Positions 36,400 to 46,215 are shown, numbered from the stretch's first letter. The stretch: DNA of 64,000 nucleotides from Sphingomonas lenta (GCF_002288825.1 NZ_NSLI01000004.1:1-64000); one strand, 5' to 3'. Program-made: numbers and translations. Notes: a model not told the origin generated them from the letters alone.

Positions 36400-37081
36400 C
36401 CGCGCGGCCCGTCGGACAGTCCTCCCGGAGCGGACAGCGCCCGCACTCGGGCGTGTCCCAGCGGCAGATCACCTGCCCCAACCGCTTGAGCAGCAGGTGG
36501 AACAGGAGGAACTCCTCGCCCGACCAGTTCGGCATCGCCGCCGTGACCGCCTCGCTCGCCGCCCGCGCGTCCGCTCCCGGACGCACGAAGCCGAGCCGGC
36601 CCAGCACGCGCAGGTCGTGCGTGTCGACGATCGCAACCGGCCGGTCGAGCGTGCTCGCGTTGAGCGTCGTCGCCGCGACCTTGCGACCCACGCCCGGCAG
36701 CCGCTCGAGCCAGGCGAGCGCGTCCGCCAGCGGCAGCTCGCGGAGGAAATCGAGGTCGAAGTCGGGCCGCTCGCGCCCGACCCGCCGGAGCGCGGCCCGG
36801 ACATACGCCGCCTTGTCCTCGGCGAAGGTGACCTCCGCCACCGTCGCCGCGATCTCCCCGACCGGCGCGTCGGCGACCCGCCGCCAGTCCGGATACCGCG
36901 CGACCAGCGCGTCAAATGCCGCCCCCGACACCGCGTCGCGCGTCCGGGCGCTCAGAATCGACTTGACCAGCTGCCCGACCGGCGAGCGCCGCGGCCCCGT
37001 CGGGGGCGGGCCGAACGCCCGCACGAGCGCGTCGCGCCACCGCCGGAGGTCCGCCGCCGCGAAGTCGAACGCGCCCTGCAT
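36389..37081 (-). CDS. Endonuclease III-like HhH-GPD DNA glycosylase
   Basis: 230 residues. The helix-hairpin-helix LPGVGRKVAATTLNAS carries the candidate catalytic Lys, IVDTHDLRVLGRLGF the catalytic Asp, and the C-terminal C-X6-C-X2-C-X5-C cluster (CRWDTPECGRCPLREDC) the 4Fe-4S site. It would remove oxidised or mismatched bases. It differs in the N-terminus from canonical Nth, so it may be a second paralogue. The ATG at 37081 is the start nearest the domain; a longer frame exists upstream. Confidence 0.88.
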   Translation of the reverse strand: MQGAFDFAAADLRRWRDALVRAFGPPPTGPRRSPVGQLVKSILSARTRDAVSGAAFDALVARYPDWRRVADAPVGEIAATVAEVTFAEDKAAYVRAALRRVGRERPDFDLDFLRELPLADALAWLERLPGVGRKVAATTLNASTLDRPVAIVDTHDLRVLGRLGFVRPGADARAASEAVTAAMPNWSGEEFLLFHLLLKRLGQVICRWDTPECGRCPLREDCPTGRAVTG

Positions 37082-37187
37082 GCGGTCCGCCTTAGAACGG
37101 AGCGGAAACGTGCGCCACCGCCCGCCGGTTACGCGCCATGCCGCCGCCATGCTATGCGGCCCGCCAAGACCGATCGGGAGAACCGCC

Positions 37188-37724
37188 ATGCTTCGCGCCG
37201 CCACGCCCCTCCTCGCGCTCGCGCTCGCCGCCTGCGCCGGTTCGCCGCCGCCCGTAACCGCCGGCGCGCCCGGCTTCGATCCCATCACCTTCTTCGAGGG
37301 CCGCACGCGCGGCGCGGGCGAGCTCAACATCGTCTTGAATCAGCCGCGCTCGCTCACCGTCGAGGGCACGGGCCGCCTGCGCCGCGACGGCACGCTGGTG
37401 CTCCGCCAGCGCGTCGAGGAGGAGGGCCGCCGGCCCCGTACCCGTCGCTGGGAGATCCGCCGCACCGGCCCGACCACCTATGCCGGTACGCTCACCGACG
37501 CGACGGGACCCGTGCGCGCGGAGGCGAGCGGCAATCGGCTGCGCATCCGCTATCCCAGCGGCGCGGGGCAGGTGGAGCAGTGGCTGACCTTGTCCCCCGA
37601 CGGCCGCACCGCGCAGAACCGCCTGACGGTGAAGCGCTTCGGCGTCGTGGTCGCGCGCGTGGACGAGACGATCCGCAAATACGGATCCAGGCCGTCCGCC
37701 GCTCCTGCGGGGAACACGCCCTGA
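37188..37724 (+). CDS. DUF3833-like lipoprotein
   Basis: 178 residues with a lipoprotein signal (MLRAATPLLALALAAC). The body, with DPITFFEGRTRGAGELN and the later TYAGTLTDATGPVRAEASGN, matches the DUF3833 family of outer-membrane-associated proteins of unknown function. The ATG at 37188 is preceded by CGGGAG. It lies 43 bases upstream of the DUF2171-OmpA gene. Confidence 0.85.
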   Translation: MLRAATPLLALALAACAGSPPPVTAGAPGFDPITFFEGRTRGAGELNIVLNQPRSLTVEGTGRLRRDGTLVLRQRVEEEGRRPRTRRWEIRRTGPTTYAGTLTDATGPVRAEASGNRLRIRYPSGAGQVEQWLTLSPDGRTAQNRLTVKRFGVVVARVDETIRKYGSRPSAAPAGNTP

Positions 37725-37767
37725 CTCCTCATCGTTCCGCCGTCCTAACCATAAGAGGACAGCGCGC

Positions 37768-38646
37768 ATGGTCGACCGCTTCAGCATCAAGGACGGCATG
37801 GAGGTGGTCGGCTCCGACGGCGCGCGCGTGGGGACCGTGCGCGACGTGGAGACGGGCCGCTTCATCCTTCACGACGAGACCGGCCACGCCCGCGACCGCG
37901 CGCTGATGCTGAGCCGCGTTGAGCGCGTGGAGGGGAACCGCGTCCACCTGACGGAGACCGCGTCCGTCGTGCTGGGCGGTTTCGCCGAGCGGCTGGCGGA
38001 GGCGACGGGCGACCCCGATCCCCACCATCCGCACTCCCCGCGCACGGCGAAGACGGCGCTCTACTGGGCGCTGGGCCTCTTCCTGCTCCTCGCCTCACTC
38101 GCGCTCGCCTATTGCCGCACGACCGATCGCGAAGAGGAGACGATCACCGCGCCCGCCCAGATCGAGCCCGGCCCCGTCTCGCCCGCCGCCGCCGGAGCGC
38201 CGCTCCCCGTCCAGCTGCCCAACGGTCGCCAGCTCCAGCTCGCGCCCGATTCGCTCGCGCTGCAGCTGCGCAACTATCTCGCGACGCCGGACGTCCAGGC
38301 CGGCCGCTCCTTCCAGTTCGAGCGCATCCACTTCGACACCGGCTCCGCGGAGGTCCTTGCCGCCGAGATCCCGGCGATCGCGTCGGTCGGCCAGGTGCTC
38401 CAGGCCTTCCCCAACGCCCGCGTCCGCGTGGTGGGCTTCGCCGACGCCCGCGGATCCGCCCCCGCCAACGCCGACCTAGGGCTGCAGCGCGCGGAGGCGG
38501 TCGCTGGCCTGCTGGCGGGCAATGGCGTGCCGCGCGACCGCATCGAAACGGCGTCGGGCGGCGAGGGCGCTCCCGCCGCGACCAACGCCACCGCGGCCGG
38601 CCAGGCGGAGAACCGTCGGACGGAGCTCGTCGTCACCGCGCTCTGA
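37768..38646 (+). CDS. DUF2171-TM-OmpA fusion protein
   Basis: 292 residues. The N-terminal part (SIKDGMEVVGSDGARVGTVRDVE, about 5-70) is a DUF2171/PRC-like domain, a TM helix follows (about 96-114), and the C-terminus is an OmpA-like peptidoglycan-binding domain (HFDTGSAEV, then VGFADARGSAPANADLGLQRA). The DUF2171 part would be cytoplasmic and the OmpA part periplasmic, linking the two compartments. DUF2171 proteins are frequent in general-stress loci, and a stress ferritin follows. Confidence 0.85.
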   Translation: MVDRFSIKDGMEVVGSDGARVGTVRDVETGRFILHDETGHARDRALMLSRVERVEGNRVHLTETASVVLGGFAERLAEATGDPDPHHPHSPRTAKTALYWALGLFLLLASLALAYCRTTDREEETITAPAQIEPGPVSPAAAGAPLPVQLPNGRQLQLAPDSLALQLRNYLATPDVQAGRSFQFERIHFDTGSAEVLAAEIPAIASVGQVLQAFPNARVRVVGFADARGSAPANADLGLQRAEAVAGLLAGNGVPRDRIETASGGEGAPAATNATAAGQAENRRTELVVTAL

Positions 38647-38648
38647 GA

Positions 38649-38673
38649 GAAACCTATGTGAATACCGTGCGTT
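38649..38673 (+). promoter_or_regulatory. Candidate EcfG (general stress) promoter
   Basis: GAAAC (38649-38653) and CGTT (38670-38673) are separated by 16 bases, matching the alphaproteobacterial EcfG consensus GGAAC-N16/17-CGTT with one mismatch. It lies 35 bases upstream of the ATG of a YciF-like gene, a class commonly in this regulon. Confidence 0.6.
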
Positions 38674-38708
38674 AACGCCGGGACCCACTTAGCATCGGAG
38701 TGAAGCAC

Positions 38709-39224
38709 ATGGGCCTGTTCACCAAGGACATCCACACGCTCGACGACCTGTTCGTCCACACGCTGCAGGACATCTACTACGCCGAGAACCAGATCACCAA
38801 GGCGCTCCCCAAGATGATCGGGCTTGCCACCGACCCGCAGCTCAAGAGCGGGTTCGAGCAGCACCTCACCGAGACCGAAGGCCAGATCAAGCGCCTCGAG
38901 CGCGTGTTCGAAATGCACGGGGCCAAGAAGAAGGCGGTGACCTGCCCCGCCATCGACGGCATCATCAAGGAAGCAAACGAGCTCTCGGGCGACATCGACG
39001 ACAAGCAGGTCCTCGACGCAGCGCTCCTCGCCTCGGCGCAGGCCGTCGAGCATTACGAGATTACCCGCTACGGCACGCTGATCGCCTGGGCCAAGCAGCT
39101 CGGCCGCGAGGACTGCGCCGCCGTGCTCGCCGAGAACCTCGCCGAGGAAAAGGCGACGGACGCCAAGCTGACGGCCATGGCCGAAGCCAAGGTCAATCAG
39201 CGCGCCGAGATGGCGACGGCGTAA
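38709..39224 (+). CDS. YciF/YciE-type ferritin-like protein (DUF892)
   Basis: 171 residues, a four-helix ferritin-like bundle. LDDLFVHTLQDIYYAENQI is the DUF892 signature, with Glu/His ligands in AENQI, HLTETEGQ, QAVEHYEITRYG and EENLAEEK-like positions. The family is stress-induced and its metal chemistry is not settled. ATG 38709 is used because CGGAG lies eight bases upstream; a GTG at 38700 overlaps that site. Its 3' end overlaps the convergent DUF1810 gene by 32 bases. Confidence 0.9.
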   Translation: MGLFTKDIHTLDDLFVHTLQDIYYAENQITKALPKMIGLATDPQLKSGFEQHLTETEGQIKRLERVFEMHGAKKKAVTCPAIDGIIKEANELSGDIDDKQVLDAALLASAQAVEHYEITRYGTLIAWAKQLGREDCAAVLAENLAEEKATDAKLTAMAEAKVNQRAEMATA

Positions 39225-39627
39225 GTAGCCGCCGGGTCGTCTCCGGGTCGCGCTGGCCGCCGAAGAAGCGGTCGAGCGCGGCCCGGAACGGGGCCGGGTC
39301 GTCCGCCGCCGCCTCGAACAGCGTCATCGACGACCGGAGCTTGATCGCGTCGATCGGTCCCAAGACGCTCTCCGCCGAGCCGGGCGCGGCGGCCACCGCC
39401 TCCGCCGCTTCCACCAGCCGCGGCCCCAGCACCGGGTGCTGCAGATACGCCCGCGCCTCGGCCAAGTCGGCGATCGCGTAGTGCCGCGCCGTCTCCGACC
39501 GCCCGAGCCCGGCGATCTGCGGAAAGACGAACCACATCCAGTGGCTCTCCTTCCGTCCGCACCGCAGCTCCGCGAGCGCCCGATCGTACACGCCCTCTTG
39601 CGCCCGGACGAACCGCTCCAAGCTCAT
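39193..39627 (-). CDS. DUF1810 family protein
   Basis: 144 residues: FVRAQEGVYDRALAELRCGR, then KESHWMWFVFPQIAGLGRS and YAIADLAEARAYLQHPVLG are the conserved DUF1810 blocks. These small proteins have an all-helical fold and unknown function (relatives are linked to ADP-ribose or calpastatin-like annotation). Its ATG overlaps the gltX stop (ATGA), so it is translated from the gltX message. Confidence 0.9.
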   Translation of the reverse strand: MSLERFVRAQEGVYDRALAELRCGRKESHWMWFVFPQIAGLGRSETARHYAIADLAEARAYLQHPVLGPRLVEAAEAVAAAPGSAESVLGPIDAIKLRSSMTLFEAAADDPAPFRAALDRFFGGQRDPETTRRLLTPSPSRRAD

Positions 39628-40949
39628 GCGCGCAGCCGCTCGACCGCCCGCTCCCGCCCGATGAGCGGCAGGAGCGCCGCCATGTCCGGCCCCTCGGCTC
39701 GCCCCGTCAGCGCCAGCCTGAGCGGCAGGAACAGTGCGCGGCCCTTGCGCCCCGTCCGCTCCTTGAGCCGCCCGGTGAGCGCGTGCCAGGGGTCGTCGGC
39801 CCAGTCGATGGCGCCCGCCGCTTGCGCCGCCTCCGCCAGATAGCCGCGGTCCTCCTCCGGCACGCTCGCGTCTACCGGCCCTTCGATCACCCGCCACCAC
39901 TCCGCCGCCTCGGCGACCGTGTGCAGGTTGGGTCGCACGGCGAGCCACTCCGCCTCGCCCATACCCGCTGGCAGCCGGTCGCGGACCCGCTCGAACGGCA
40001 GCTGGTGCACGATCCGGGCGTTCACCCCTTTCAGCTCCGCCTCGTCGAACCGCGCCGGCGCCCGCCCGAACCGCGCGAAGTCGAAGCCCGCGACCAGCGG
40101 CTCCGGCTCGACGAACGGCTCCACCGGGTCGCTCGTCCCCAACCGCGCCAGCAGCGCGCGCACCGCCTCCGGCTCGATCCCTTCCTCGCGGAAATGGTCG
40201 ACGCCGAGCGACCCCAACCGTTTGGACAGCTTGCCTTCCGCCCCCGTCAACAGCGCCGAATGCGCGAAGTGGGGCGGCTCCGCGCCCATCGCCTCGAACA
40301 TCTGCAGCTGCAGCGCAGTGTTGGACACATGATCCTCGCCGCGCACGACGTGGCTGACGCCCAAGTCGATGTCGTCCACCGCCGAGGGCAGCATGTACAA
40401 CCACGACCCGTCCGCGCGCCGCACCACGGGATCGCTCATCGTCCTGGGGTCGAACGCCTTGTGGCCCTGCACCAGGTCGTCCCAGCCGATCGGGGCGTCG
40501 TGCGCGAGCTTGAACCGCCAGTGCGGCCTGACGCCCTCCGCCTCCAGCTTCGCCCGCTCCGCGTCGGTCAGCTTCAGCGCCGCGCGGTCGTACACCGGCG
40601 GCAGCCCGCGCCCGAGCTGGATCTTGCGCTTCAGCTCCAGCTCCTGCGCGGTCTCGTAGCACGGGTAGATGCGCCCCCGGCTGCGCAGCTCCTCGAACCG
40701 CGCCTCGTACAGCGCGAAGCGCTCCGACTGCCTGACCTCGCCGTCGGGCGTCAGCCCCAGCCAGTCGAGGTCCGCCCGAATCGCGTCCACGAACCGCTCC
40801 TCCGACCGCTCCGCGTCCGTGTCGTCGATGCGGAGCAGGAAGCGCCCACCTTCCTTGCGCGCCAGCAGCCAGTTGTGGAGCGCGGTGCGGATGTTGCCGA
40901 CATGGAGCCGGCCGGTGGGCGAGGGGGCGAAGCGTGTGGTGACGGTCAT
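39624..40949 (-). CDS. gltX: Glutamyl-tRNA synthetase
   Basis: Charges tRNA-Glu (and, in many alphaproteobacteria, also tRNA-Gln for later amidation). 441 residues, the short form typical of one of the two GltX paralogues in this class. Class I signatures are present: the HIGH-like GRLHVGNIRTALHN near residue 16 and the KMSKS-like GKLSKRLGSLGV near residue 235. ATG 40949 is used, matching the usual MTVTTRFAPSPTG start; a TTG at 40958 overlapping the upstream TGA is an alternative. Confidence 0.94.
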   Translation of the reverse strand: MTVTTRFAPSPTGRLHVGNIRTALHNWLLARKEGGRFLLRIDDTDAERSEERFVDAIRADLDWLGLTPDGEVRQSERFALYEARFEELRSRGRIYPCYETAQELELKRKIQLGRGLPPVYDRAALKLTDAERAKLEAEGVRPHWRFKLAHDAPIGWDDLVQGHKAFDPRTMSDPVVRRADGSWLYMLPSAVDDIDLGVSHVVRGEDHVSNTALQLQMFEAMGAEPPHFAHSALLTGAEGKLSKRLGSLGVDHFREEGIEPEAVRALLARLGTSDPVEPFVEPEPLVAGFDFARFGRAPARFDEAELKGVNARIVHQLPFERVRDRLPAGMGEAEWLAVRPNLHTVAEAAEWWRVIEGPVDASVPEEDRGYLAEAAQAAGAIDWADDPWHALTGRLKERTGRKGRALFLPLRLALTGRAEGPDMAALLPLIGRERAVERLRA

Positions 40950-40954
40950 CTCGG

Positions 40955-41359
40955 TCAAATCAGGACGGGGACGTTCTCGGCGCGGGCGGCGACGATCAGG
41001 TCGCCGTCGCGGGTGGCCAGCGACGCACGCAACCGGATCGCGAGTTCCAGATAGGCGGCGTCGTAGATCGTGAGCCCGTGCAGGTCCGCCAGCCGCGACG
41101 CCTCCGTCCAGGCGAAGTCGCCCGTGTCGGTTCGGACGGTCACCGCCAAGTCGCGTATCTGACGCGCCGCCGCGTCGCGGCCTAGTCGGTCGAGCCGTCC
41201 GCGTCGTTCAGCCACATGGAGCATGTTCATGACCTCCAACGGCCAGTGCGCGGGAGCGATCAACGGCTTGTGCGACAGGGCGTCCGTGACCCGCTCGGAC
41301 AATGCAGGCTCGTCGGCCAGCGCCAGCGGTCCGACGATTGAACAATCGACCACCAACAC
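40955..41359 (-). CDS. VapC-like PIN domain toxin
   Basis: 134 residues with a PIN nuclease fold: an N-terminal Asp in VVDCSIVGPLA, a Glu in PLEVMNMLH, and the YDAAYLELAIR-LATRDGDL region with the last acidic residues. VapC toxins are RNases that cleave tRNA or rRNA and are held inactive by VapB. The GTG at 41359 is chosen as the start because it lies five bases after the antitoxin stop and the PIN domain begins at once. It is co-directional with gltX downstream. Confidence 0.85.
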   Translation of the reverse strand: MLVVDCSIVGPLALADEPALSERVTDALSHKPLIAPAHWPLEVMNMLHVAERRGRLDRLGRDAAARQIRDLAVTVRTDTGDFAWTEASRLADLHGLTIYDAAYLELAIRLRASLATRDGDLIVAARAENVPVLI

Positions 41360-41364
41360 GAGGG

Positions 41365-41631
41365 TCAGGGCCGCCCTTCGTTGATCCACTCGCGGATTTC
41401 CTCGGGCGTGGCTGCAGGAAATCCCCTGGCGCGCAGCTCCTCGCGTAACCGCGCCATGTTCGCCAGAACGGCGCGCCGCCGCGCGACGACATCCTCCTGC
41501 GGCTCCTCCGGCGCGACCAGCCGCGCGACCGTGCGGCCGTGGCGCGTGATGACCACCTCCTCGCCCGCCTCTGCGGCGGCGACATATTCGGAGAGCCGGT
41601 CCTTGAACTCGGCGATGGGCACGTGGCGCAC
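41365..41631 (-). CDS. Phd/YefM-type antitoxin
   Basis: 88 residues. The N-terminal (V)RHVPIAEFKDRLSEYV and VVITRHGRTVARLV are the DNA-binding Phd/YefM fold, and the C-terminal helical tail (PEEIREWINEG) would wrap the toxin. The start is a GTG at 41631 preceded by AAAGGAA. Antitoxin precedes toxin, as usual, and should autoregulate the pair. The nearest upstream gene, prs, is divergent. Confidence 0.85.
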   Translation of the reverse strand: MRHVPIAEFKDRLSEYVAAAEAGEEVVITRHGRTVARLVAPEEPQEDVVARRRAVLANMARLREELRARGFPAATPEEIREWINEGRP

Positions 41632-41740
41632 GGCGCATTCCTTTCTGGCCAGAAAATTAGCCGGAATACCGTAGCCCCGCAACCTTCATCGGTTGCGTGC
41701 CGCAACTGCCGGGCTAAGGAGCCCGCCGGGAGTAACGTAC

Positions 41741-42672
<932 letters not shown>

Positions 42673-42676
<4 letters not shown>

Positions 42677-43683
42677 GTCGCCGGCGGGAACATCTCAGCG
42701 CCGGTCGTCGATCGCACCCTGCACCAAGTGCAATCGCCGGCCGTCGGGTGGAACCGGTGCTCCGCTCGGTGGGCGCACCCGATCAGCTCGCCCTCGAACT
42801 GCGCGAGCAGCTCCGCCCAATCGAGCGGCCGAGGGCGCAGGCCGAGCGCCGCGACGGGTGCGAAGGCGTCCTCGAACGCGTCCGCGAGCACGGGCGGGAG
42901 GTCACTCAGCGTCGGCATGTGGCGCGGCGGCGTCAAGCCGGTATCGCGCCGCCGGCTGTACGCGAAGCGGTGGCCGGCGACTGCATGGTCCAGATCGATG
43001 TCTGGCGTCGTGGCGCGGCCCTCGTAAGGCCGGCGTCCCAGGAAGAGGAGCTGGAACGCGATCGCCGCGACCCCGAACGCGTCGTGGTTGCGGCTGCGCT
43101 CCTCCCTGCCGAACGCGCGCCCGGCCAGCTCGGGCGGGGTATACTCCTCCGTGAAGACGCCACACAGGAAGCGGTCGGCGCCGTGGCGGATCTGAAAGGA
43201 GTCCGCGTCGATCAGCGCCACGGTGGCCTGATCCGATACGAGCACTCCCGACTGGTTGATGTCGCCGATCACGCCGCCCGCGTAGTGGACGCTCGCGACC
43301 GCCCGCGCCACGTTGGCCGCGACGCGGACCAGCGTCGCGAAGGTCGCGCCGGGGAACGTGGCCCAACGGTCCGCCGGTCCCCAGAGCCGGTGGACGGGCT
43401 GGTGGCCGCGGACGCGCCGCATCGTGAAGCCCAGGAACGTGCCGCCCGCCGATAGGACCAAGTCGATCGGAAACGCGGCGAGGCTCGACCGGTCGGCCAG
43501 CCGCTGGTCGACCATCGCCGTGATCTTCGTCATGCGGGTCGCGCGCTTGTCCTCGTGGTAGACCTTGACCGCGAGATCGGGCCGTCCCTCGAGCTCGAAC
43601 GCCTCGCCCTCCCCGCCGCGCCCGAGTGAACGGCCGAGCACCAGCACCTGTCCGCCCGCCCGGACGCGCTCGCCCGGCCTCAT
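42673..43683 (-). CDS. Protein kinase-like protein with C-terminal Cys/His cluster (TerY-P-type kinase)
   Basis: 336 residues. N-terminal kinase fold: Gly loop [13 protein letters not shown] (about 17-29), Lys in LAVKVYH, a catalytic loop [10 protein letters not shown], and IDADSF in place of DFG. The catalytic-loop Asn position is Gly, which may lower or alter catalysis. The end has [19 protein letters not shown], a probable zinc ribbon, as seen in kinases of TerY-P triads. The start overlaps the phosphatase stop (ATGA). It is the last gene of the leftward vWA-PP2C-kinase operon. Confidence 0.82.
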
Positions 43684-44450
43684 CGCCGAACGGCGAGCAC
43701 GAGCGACTTGTCGTCGTGGGTCAGCGCGTTCAGCGCGTCCCGGCGTAGGTACCGGCCTAAGGACCGGGAAAGATCCCGGTCGCATCCCGCAGCCTCGCCG
43801 GCGCGCATCACGGCGAACATCTCGTCGAAGAAGCGCGGGTGGGGACGGCGCGCCGTCTCGTCGAGTACCAGCGCCTCGATCCCGTCGCTAAACAGCGCCA
43901 GCGCGGCGATCGGGCGATCGAGCCGGTTCACGACCAATCGGGGCCGCGGCCGGTCCGTCACGAAATAGGTCGTCCCCGCATATTCGCCGCCGGCCGGCCA
44001 GCTCGCCGCCTCCCAGCCGTCGCCTTGATCGACCACGGCGGCGCCGTCGCCGACATGGGCGATCACCGCCGCATCCGCCGCGACCAGCGCCGCCACCAAC
44101 GTCGCGGCGAACTCGCGTGGCTTATCGCCCTTCGCTTCCGCCAGCTCCGCGATCTCGCCGCGGATCCGCTCGACCCACTCGCGGCATCGCTCCTCGCTCG
44201 GCAGGTCGCCGGCCGCCGCGATGTGCTCGGCCGCCGCGCGCACGAAGCCGCGGGCCGTCGCGCGCGCGCCTTCGCCGGCCCAACGCGCCGAGCCCGCGCC
44301 GTCCGCCACGGCGGCCACGAGGACGGGGCCGGTCGGGCCCACCACCTCCCGCGCCGCGACCGCGTCTTGGCACGGCGTGCCCGAAGCGAGATGCGACGTT
44401 CCGACCGCCCGCGCGCCGGCCCAACGCCACGAATGCGCCGCGGGGGTCAG
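43680..44450 (-). CDS. PP2C-type protein phosphatase
   Basis: About 256 residues. PP2C metal-site motifs: VADGAGSARWAGEGA, AHVGDGAAVV, FSDGIEAL and HDDKSLVLAV. The first GTG in the frame is at 44345, but conserved PP2C_2 N-terminal residues (GTSHLASGTPCQDAV) lie upstream of it, so translation probably begins at the CTG of 44450-44448, which overlaps the vWA stop as CTGA. There is no ATG, GTG or TTG between. It would oppose the kinase encoded next in the operon. Confidence 0.82.
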   Translation of the reverse strand: MTPAAHSWRWAGARAVGTSHLASGTPCQDAVAAREVVGPTGPVLVAAVADGAGSARWAGEGARATARGFVRAAAEHIAAAGDLPSEERCREWVERIRGEIAELAEAKGDKPREFAATLVAALVAADAAVIAHVGDGAAVVDQGDGWEAASWPAGGEYAGTTYFVTDRPRPRLVVNRLDRPIAALALFSDGIEALVLDETARRPHPRFFDEMFAVMRAGEAAGCDRDLSRSLGRYLRRDALNALTHDDKSLVLAVRR

Positions 44451-45115
44451 ACGCTGCCCCAGTCGGGCTTCTGAAGCGGGATGTGCTCGTCGTCGGTCCG
44501 CGACTTGGACACCGTCTGCAGCGAGCTCGACAGCCAGCTGAACAGCTCCTGAAACTTCAGGCCGTTCAGGTGGACGGGCGGGCGTACCGAAATGCGCGCC
44601 AGCGTCGCCATGTCGGCGTCCTCCACGCCTACCGCGAAGAAGCTGAGCGCCTTCCGCTCCGACTTCTCGCGCACCATCTGCGCCGCCCTGGCCCAGTCGT
44701 CGGTCGGGGACCCGTCGGTGATCAGGAACATCCAGGGGCGGTAGTACTTGATTGCGTTGTCGCGGTAGACGCGCTTGCGCTGCTCGATCATGTCCAGCCC
44801 GCGCTCGATCGCCTCGCCCATCGGGGTCAGGCCGCCGACCGGCAGGCGCGGCGCGACGAAGTCCTCCGCGCCTTGGAAGTCGGACACGGTCTCGACGGGG
44901 CCGAACGAGACCACGGCCACCTCCACCCGTTTGCGCGCCAACTCATCGCCGAGCAGCTCGTCGCGGAACAGCTGCAGCCCGGCGTTGAGGCCGTCGAGCC
45001 GAGGGCCGCTCATCGACTGGGAGTTGTCGAGCAACAGCACCACCGGGCAACGCGGCTCCGCGTTGCGGAAGAACTCGTCCTCGCCCGCGCGCAGCGGAAC
45101 CTGCTCGAACCCCAT
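44447..45115 (-). CDS. von Willebrand factor A domain protein (TerY-like)
   Basis: 222 residues, one vWA domain. The metal-ion-dependent adhesion site is intact: DNSQS (about residue 30), Thr in GGLTPMGEAI, and Asp in LITDGSPTDDW. It resembles YegL/TerY, the adaptor of TerY-P signalling triads that also include a PP2C and a kinase, both encoded immediately downstream. AAAAGAG precedes the ATG at 45115. It heads the operon and is divergent from the membrane-protein pair at 45271. Confidence 0.9.
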   Translation of the reverse strand: MGFEQVPLRAGEDEFFRNAEPRCPVVLLLDNSQSMSGPRLDGLNAGLQLFRDELLGDELARKRVEVAVVSFGPVETVSDFQGAEDFVAPRLPVGGLTPMGEAIERGLDMIEQRKRVYRDNAIKYYRPWMFLITDGSPTDDWARAAQMVREKSERKALSFFAVGVEDADMATLARISVRPPVHLNGLKFQELFSWLSSSLQTVSKSRTDDEHIPLQKPDWGSV

Positions 45116-45233
45116 GACGCTCTTTTCCCCTATTCGTGGAGCGGCATGGTTTCCGGACGGGAGACGGTGCGCAACGGGTGGGCGGGACCGATTGCTCCGA
45201 AACGGATGTAACGCTCCTTTTCGGGCGGCTGCG

Positions 45234-45259
45234 GCTCGCCGACACTCGGGCCGGCGAGC
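45234..45259 (+). promoter_or_regulatory. Hairpin in the divergent control region
   Basis: GCTCGCCG (45234-45241) and CGGCGAGC (45252-45259) form a perfect 8-bp stem. It ends just before the AAGGGGCG ribosome binding site of the gene starting at 45271, inside the 155-base gap that must control both operons. It could be an operator or a leader hairpin. Confidence 0.35.
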
Positions 45260-45270
45260 AAGGGGCGACG

Positions 45271-46215
45271 ATGGGGGACGGAACGGAGGCGGCGGTCGCG
45301 ATCCGCCGCTACGAGGCTGCTACGATCTTGGCGCTGTTCGCCAGCGTGGGGGTCCACGTCGCCCAGGCGCTGGCCGGCTTCGATCCCTATTGGCTGGTCG
45401 GCTGCAACTTCGGCATCATCTTCTCGCTGGCCCTCCTGGCGGTCCGGGCGCACCGGGCGAGCGAAGGCGCGTTCGACTCCGCGGTCGCGGCCGAGACGAT
45501 CGTGGCGTTCGGCGTTCTGGCGCTCATCCTGGGCTTGGTCGTGGCGATCTACCGCGCTTTCGCGCTCGCGGGGGAAGGGTTGCGCTTCGACCTGGGCACG
45601 GTGGGCGAGCTGGGGCGGCCGTTCGCGCTCGGGCTGGCGGCGGCCGGGGTCGCGCCGGTCGTGGCCGTGCTCCTGCGCAACTTCTCCGCCGAGCACGGGC
45701 GCGAGCGCGGGCCGGCCGACGAGCTGGACGCCGCCACGGCGGCCGCCGTCCGCCTGGCCGCGACGCTGGACGCGGTGCGCGCCGCCGCCGTGGACCTCGG
45801 TCAGGCGGTGGGCGACGCCGCCGCGGCGACGGCACGGCTCGGGCCGGAACTGTCGCGCCACCTTTCGGACGTCGCGGACGCGACGGGACGGGTGGCGCCG
45901 ACGCTCGACATGGGGGCCTCGCAGTTCTCCGGCCTGCTCGAGGCCGGCGCCAAGCGCTTCATAGGCGAGGTGGACGGCGCCGGAGCACGCTTCGCCGCCG
46001 ACCTCGACGGCGCGCGCCGGCCGATCGCGGCGCTGGCGGATGCCGCGCGGGGGGGCGCCGGCGACATGGCCGGCCTCGCGGACGAGCTGAGCAGGGCGCG
46101 GGCGGGGGCGGCGGAGACGGCCGAGCTGTTCGCCGCGCTGAACGACCTCACCGCCTCCGTCGAGCGGTTCGTCGCGACGCGCGGACCCGTTCTCCAACGG
46201 GCCTCCGTCCCGTGA
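45271..46215 (+). CDS. Multi-TM protein with long helical tail (stator-like, unrecognised family)
   Basis: 314 residues. Four hydrophobic helices lie in about residues 14-32, 38-57, 74-98 and 108-130; the rest is a long Ala-rich helical tail (for example AAAVRLAATLDAVRAAAVDLG and later heptad-like stretches) up to about residue 310. TM cluster plus long tail, followed by an OmpA/MotB-domain gene, is the layout of proton-channel pairs such as MotA-MotB and ZorA-ZorB, but I cannot identify a MotA/TolQ/ExbB signature. The ATG at 45271 has AAGGGG upstream. Confidence 0.72.
   Translation: MGDGTEAAVAIRRYEAATILALFASVGVHVAQALAGFDPYWLVGCNFGIIFSLALLAVRAHRASEGAFDSAVAAETIVAFGVLALILGLVVAIYRAFALAGEGLRFDLGTVGELGRPFALGLAAAGVAPVVAVLLRNFSAEHGRERGPADELDAATAAAVRLAATLDAVRAAAVDLGQAVGDAAAATARLGPELSRHLSDVADATGRVAPTLDMGASQFSGLLEAGAKRFIGEVDGAGARFAADLDGARRPIAALADAARGGAGDMAGLADELSRARAGAAETAELFAALNDLTASVERFVATRGPVLQRASVP

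Noticed and set aside
35070..37188. Upstream part of an 884-codon plus-strand frame
   Set aside because: Only the last 178 residues, from the lipoprotein signal at 37188, form a real protein; the rest crosses other genes in the wrong frame.
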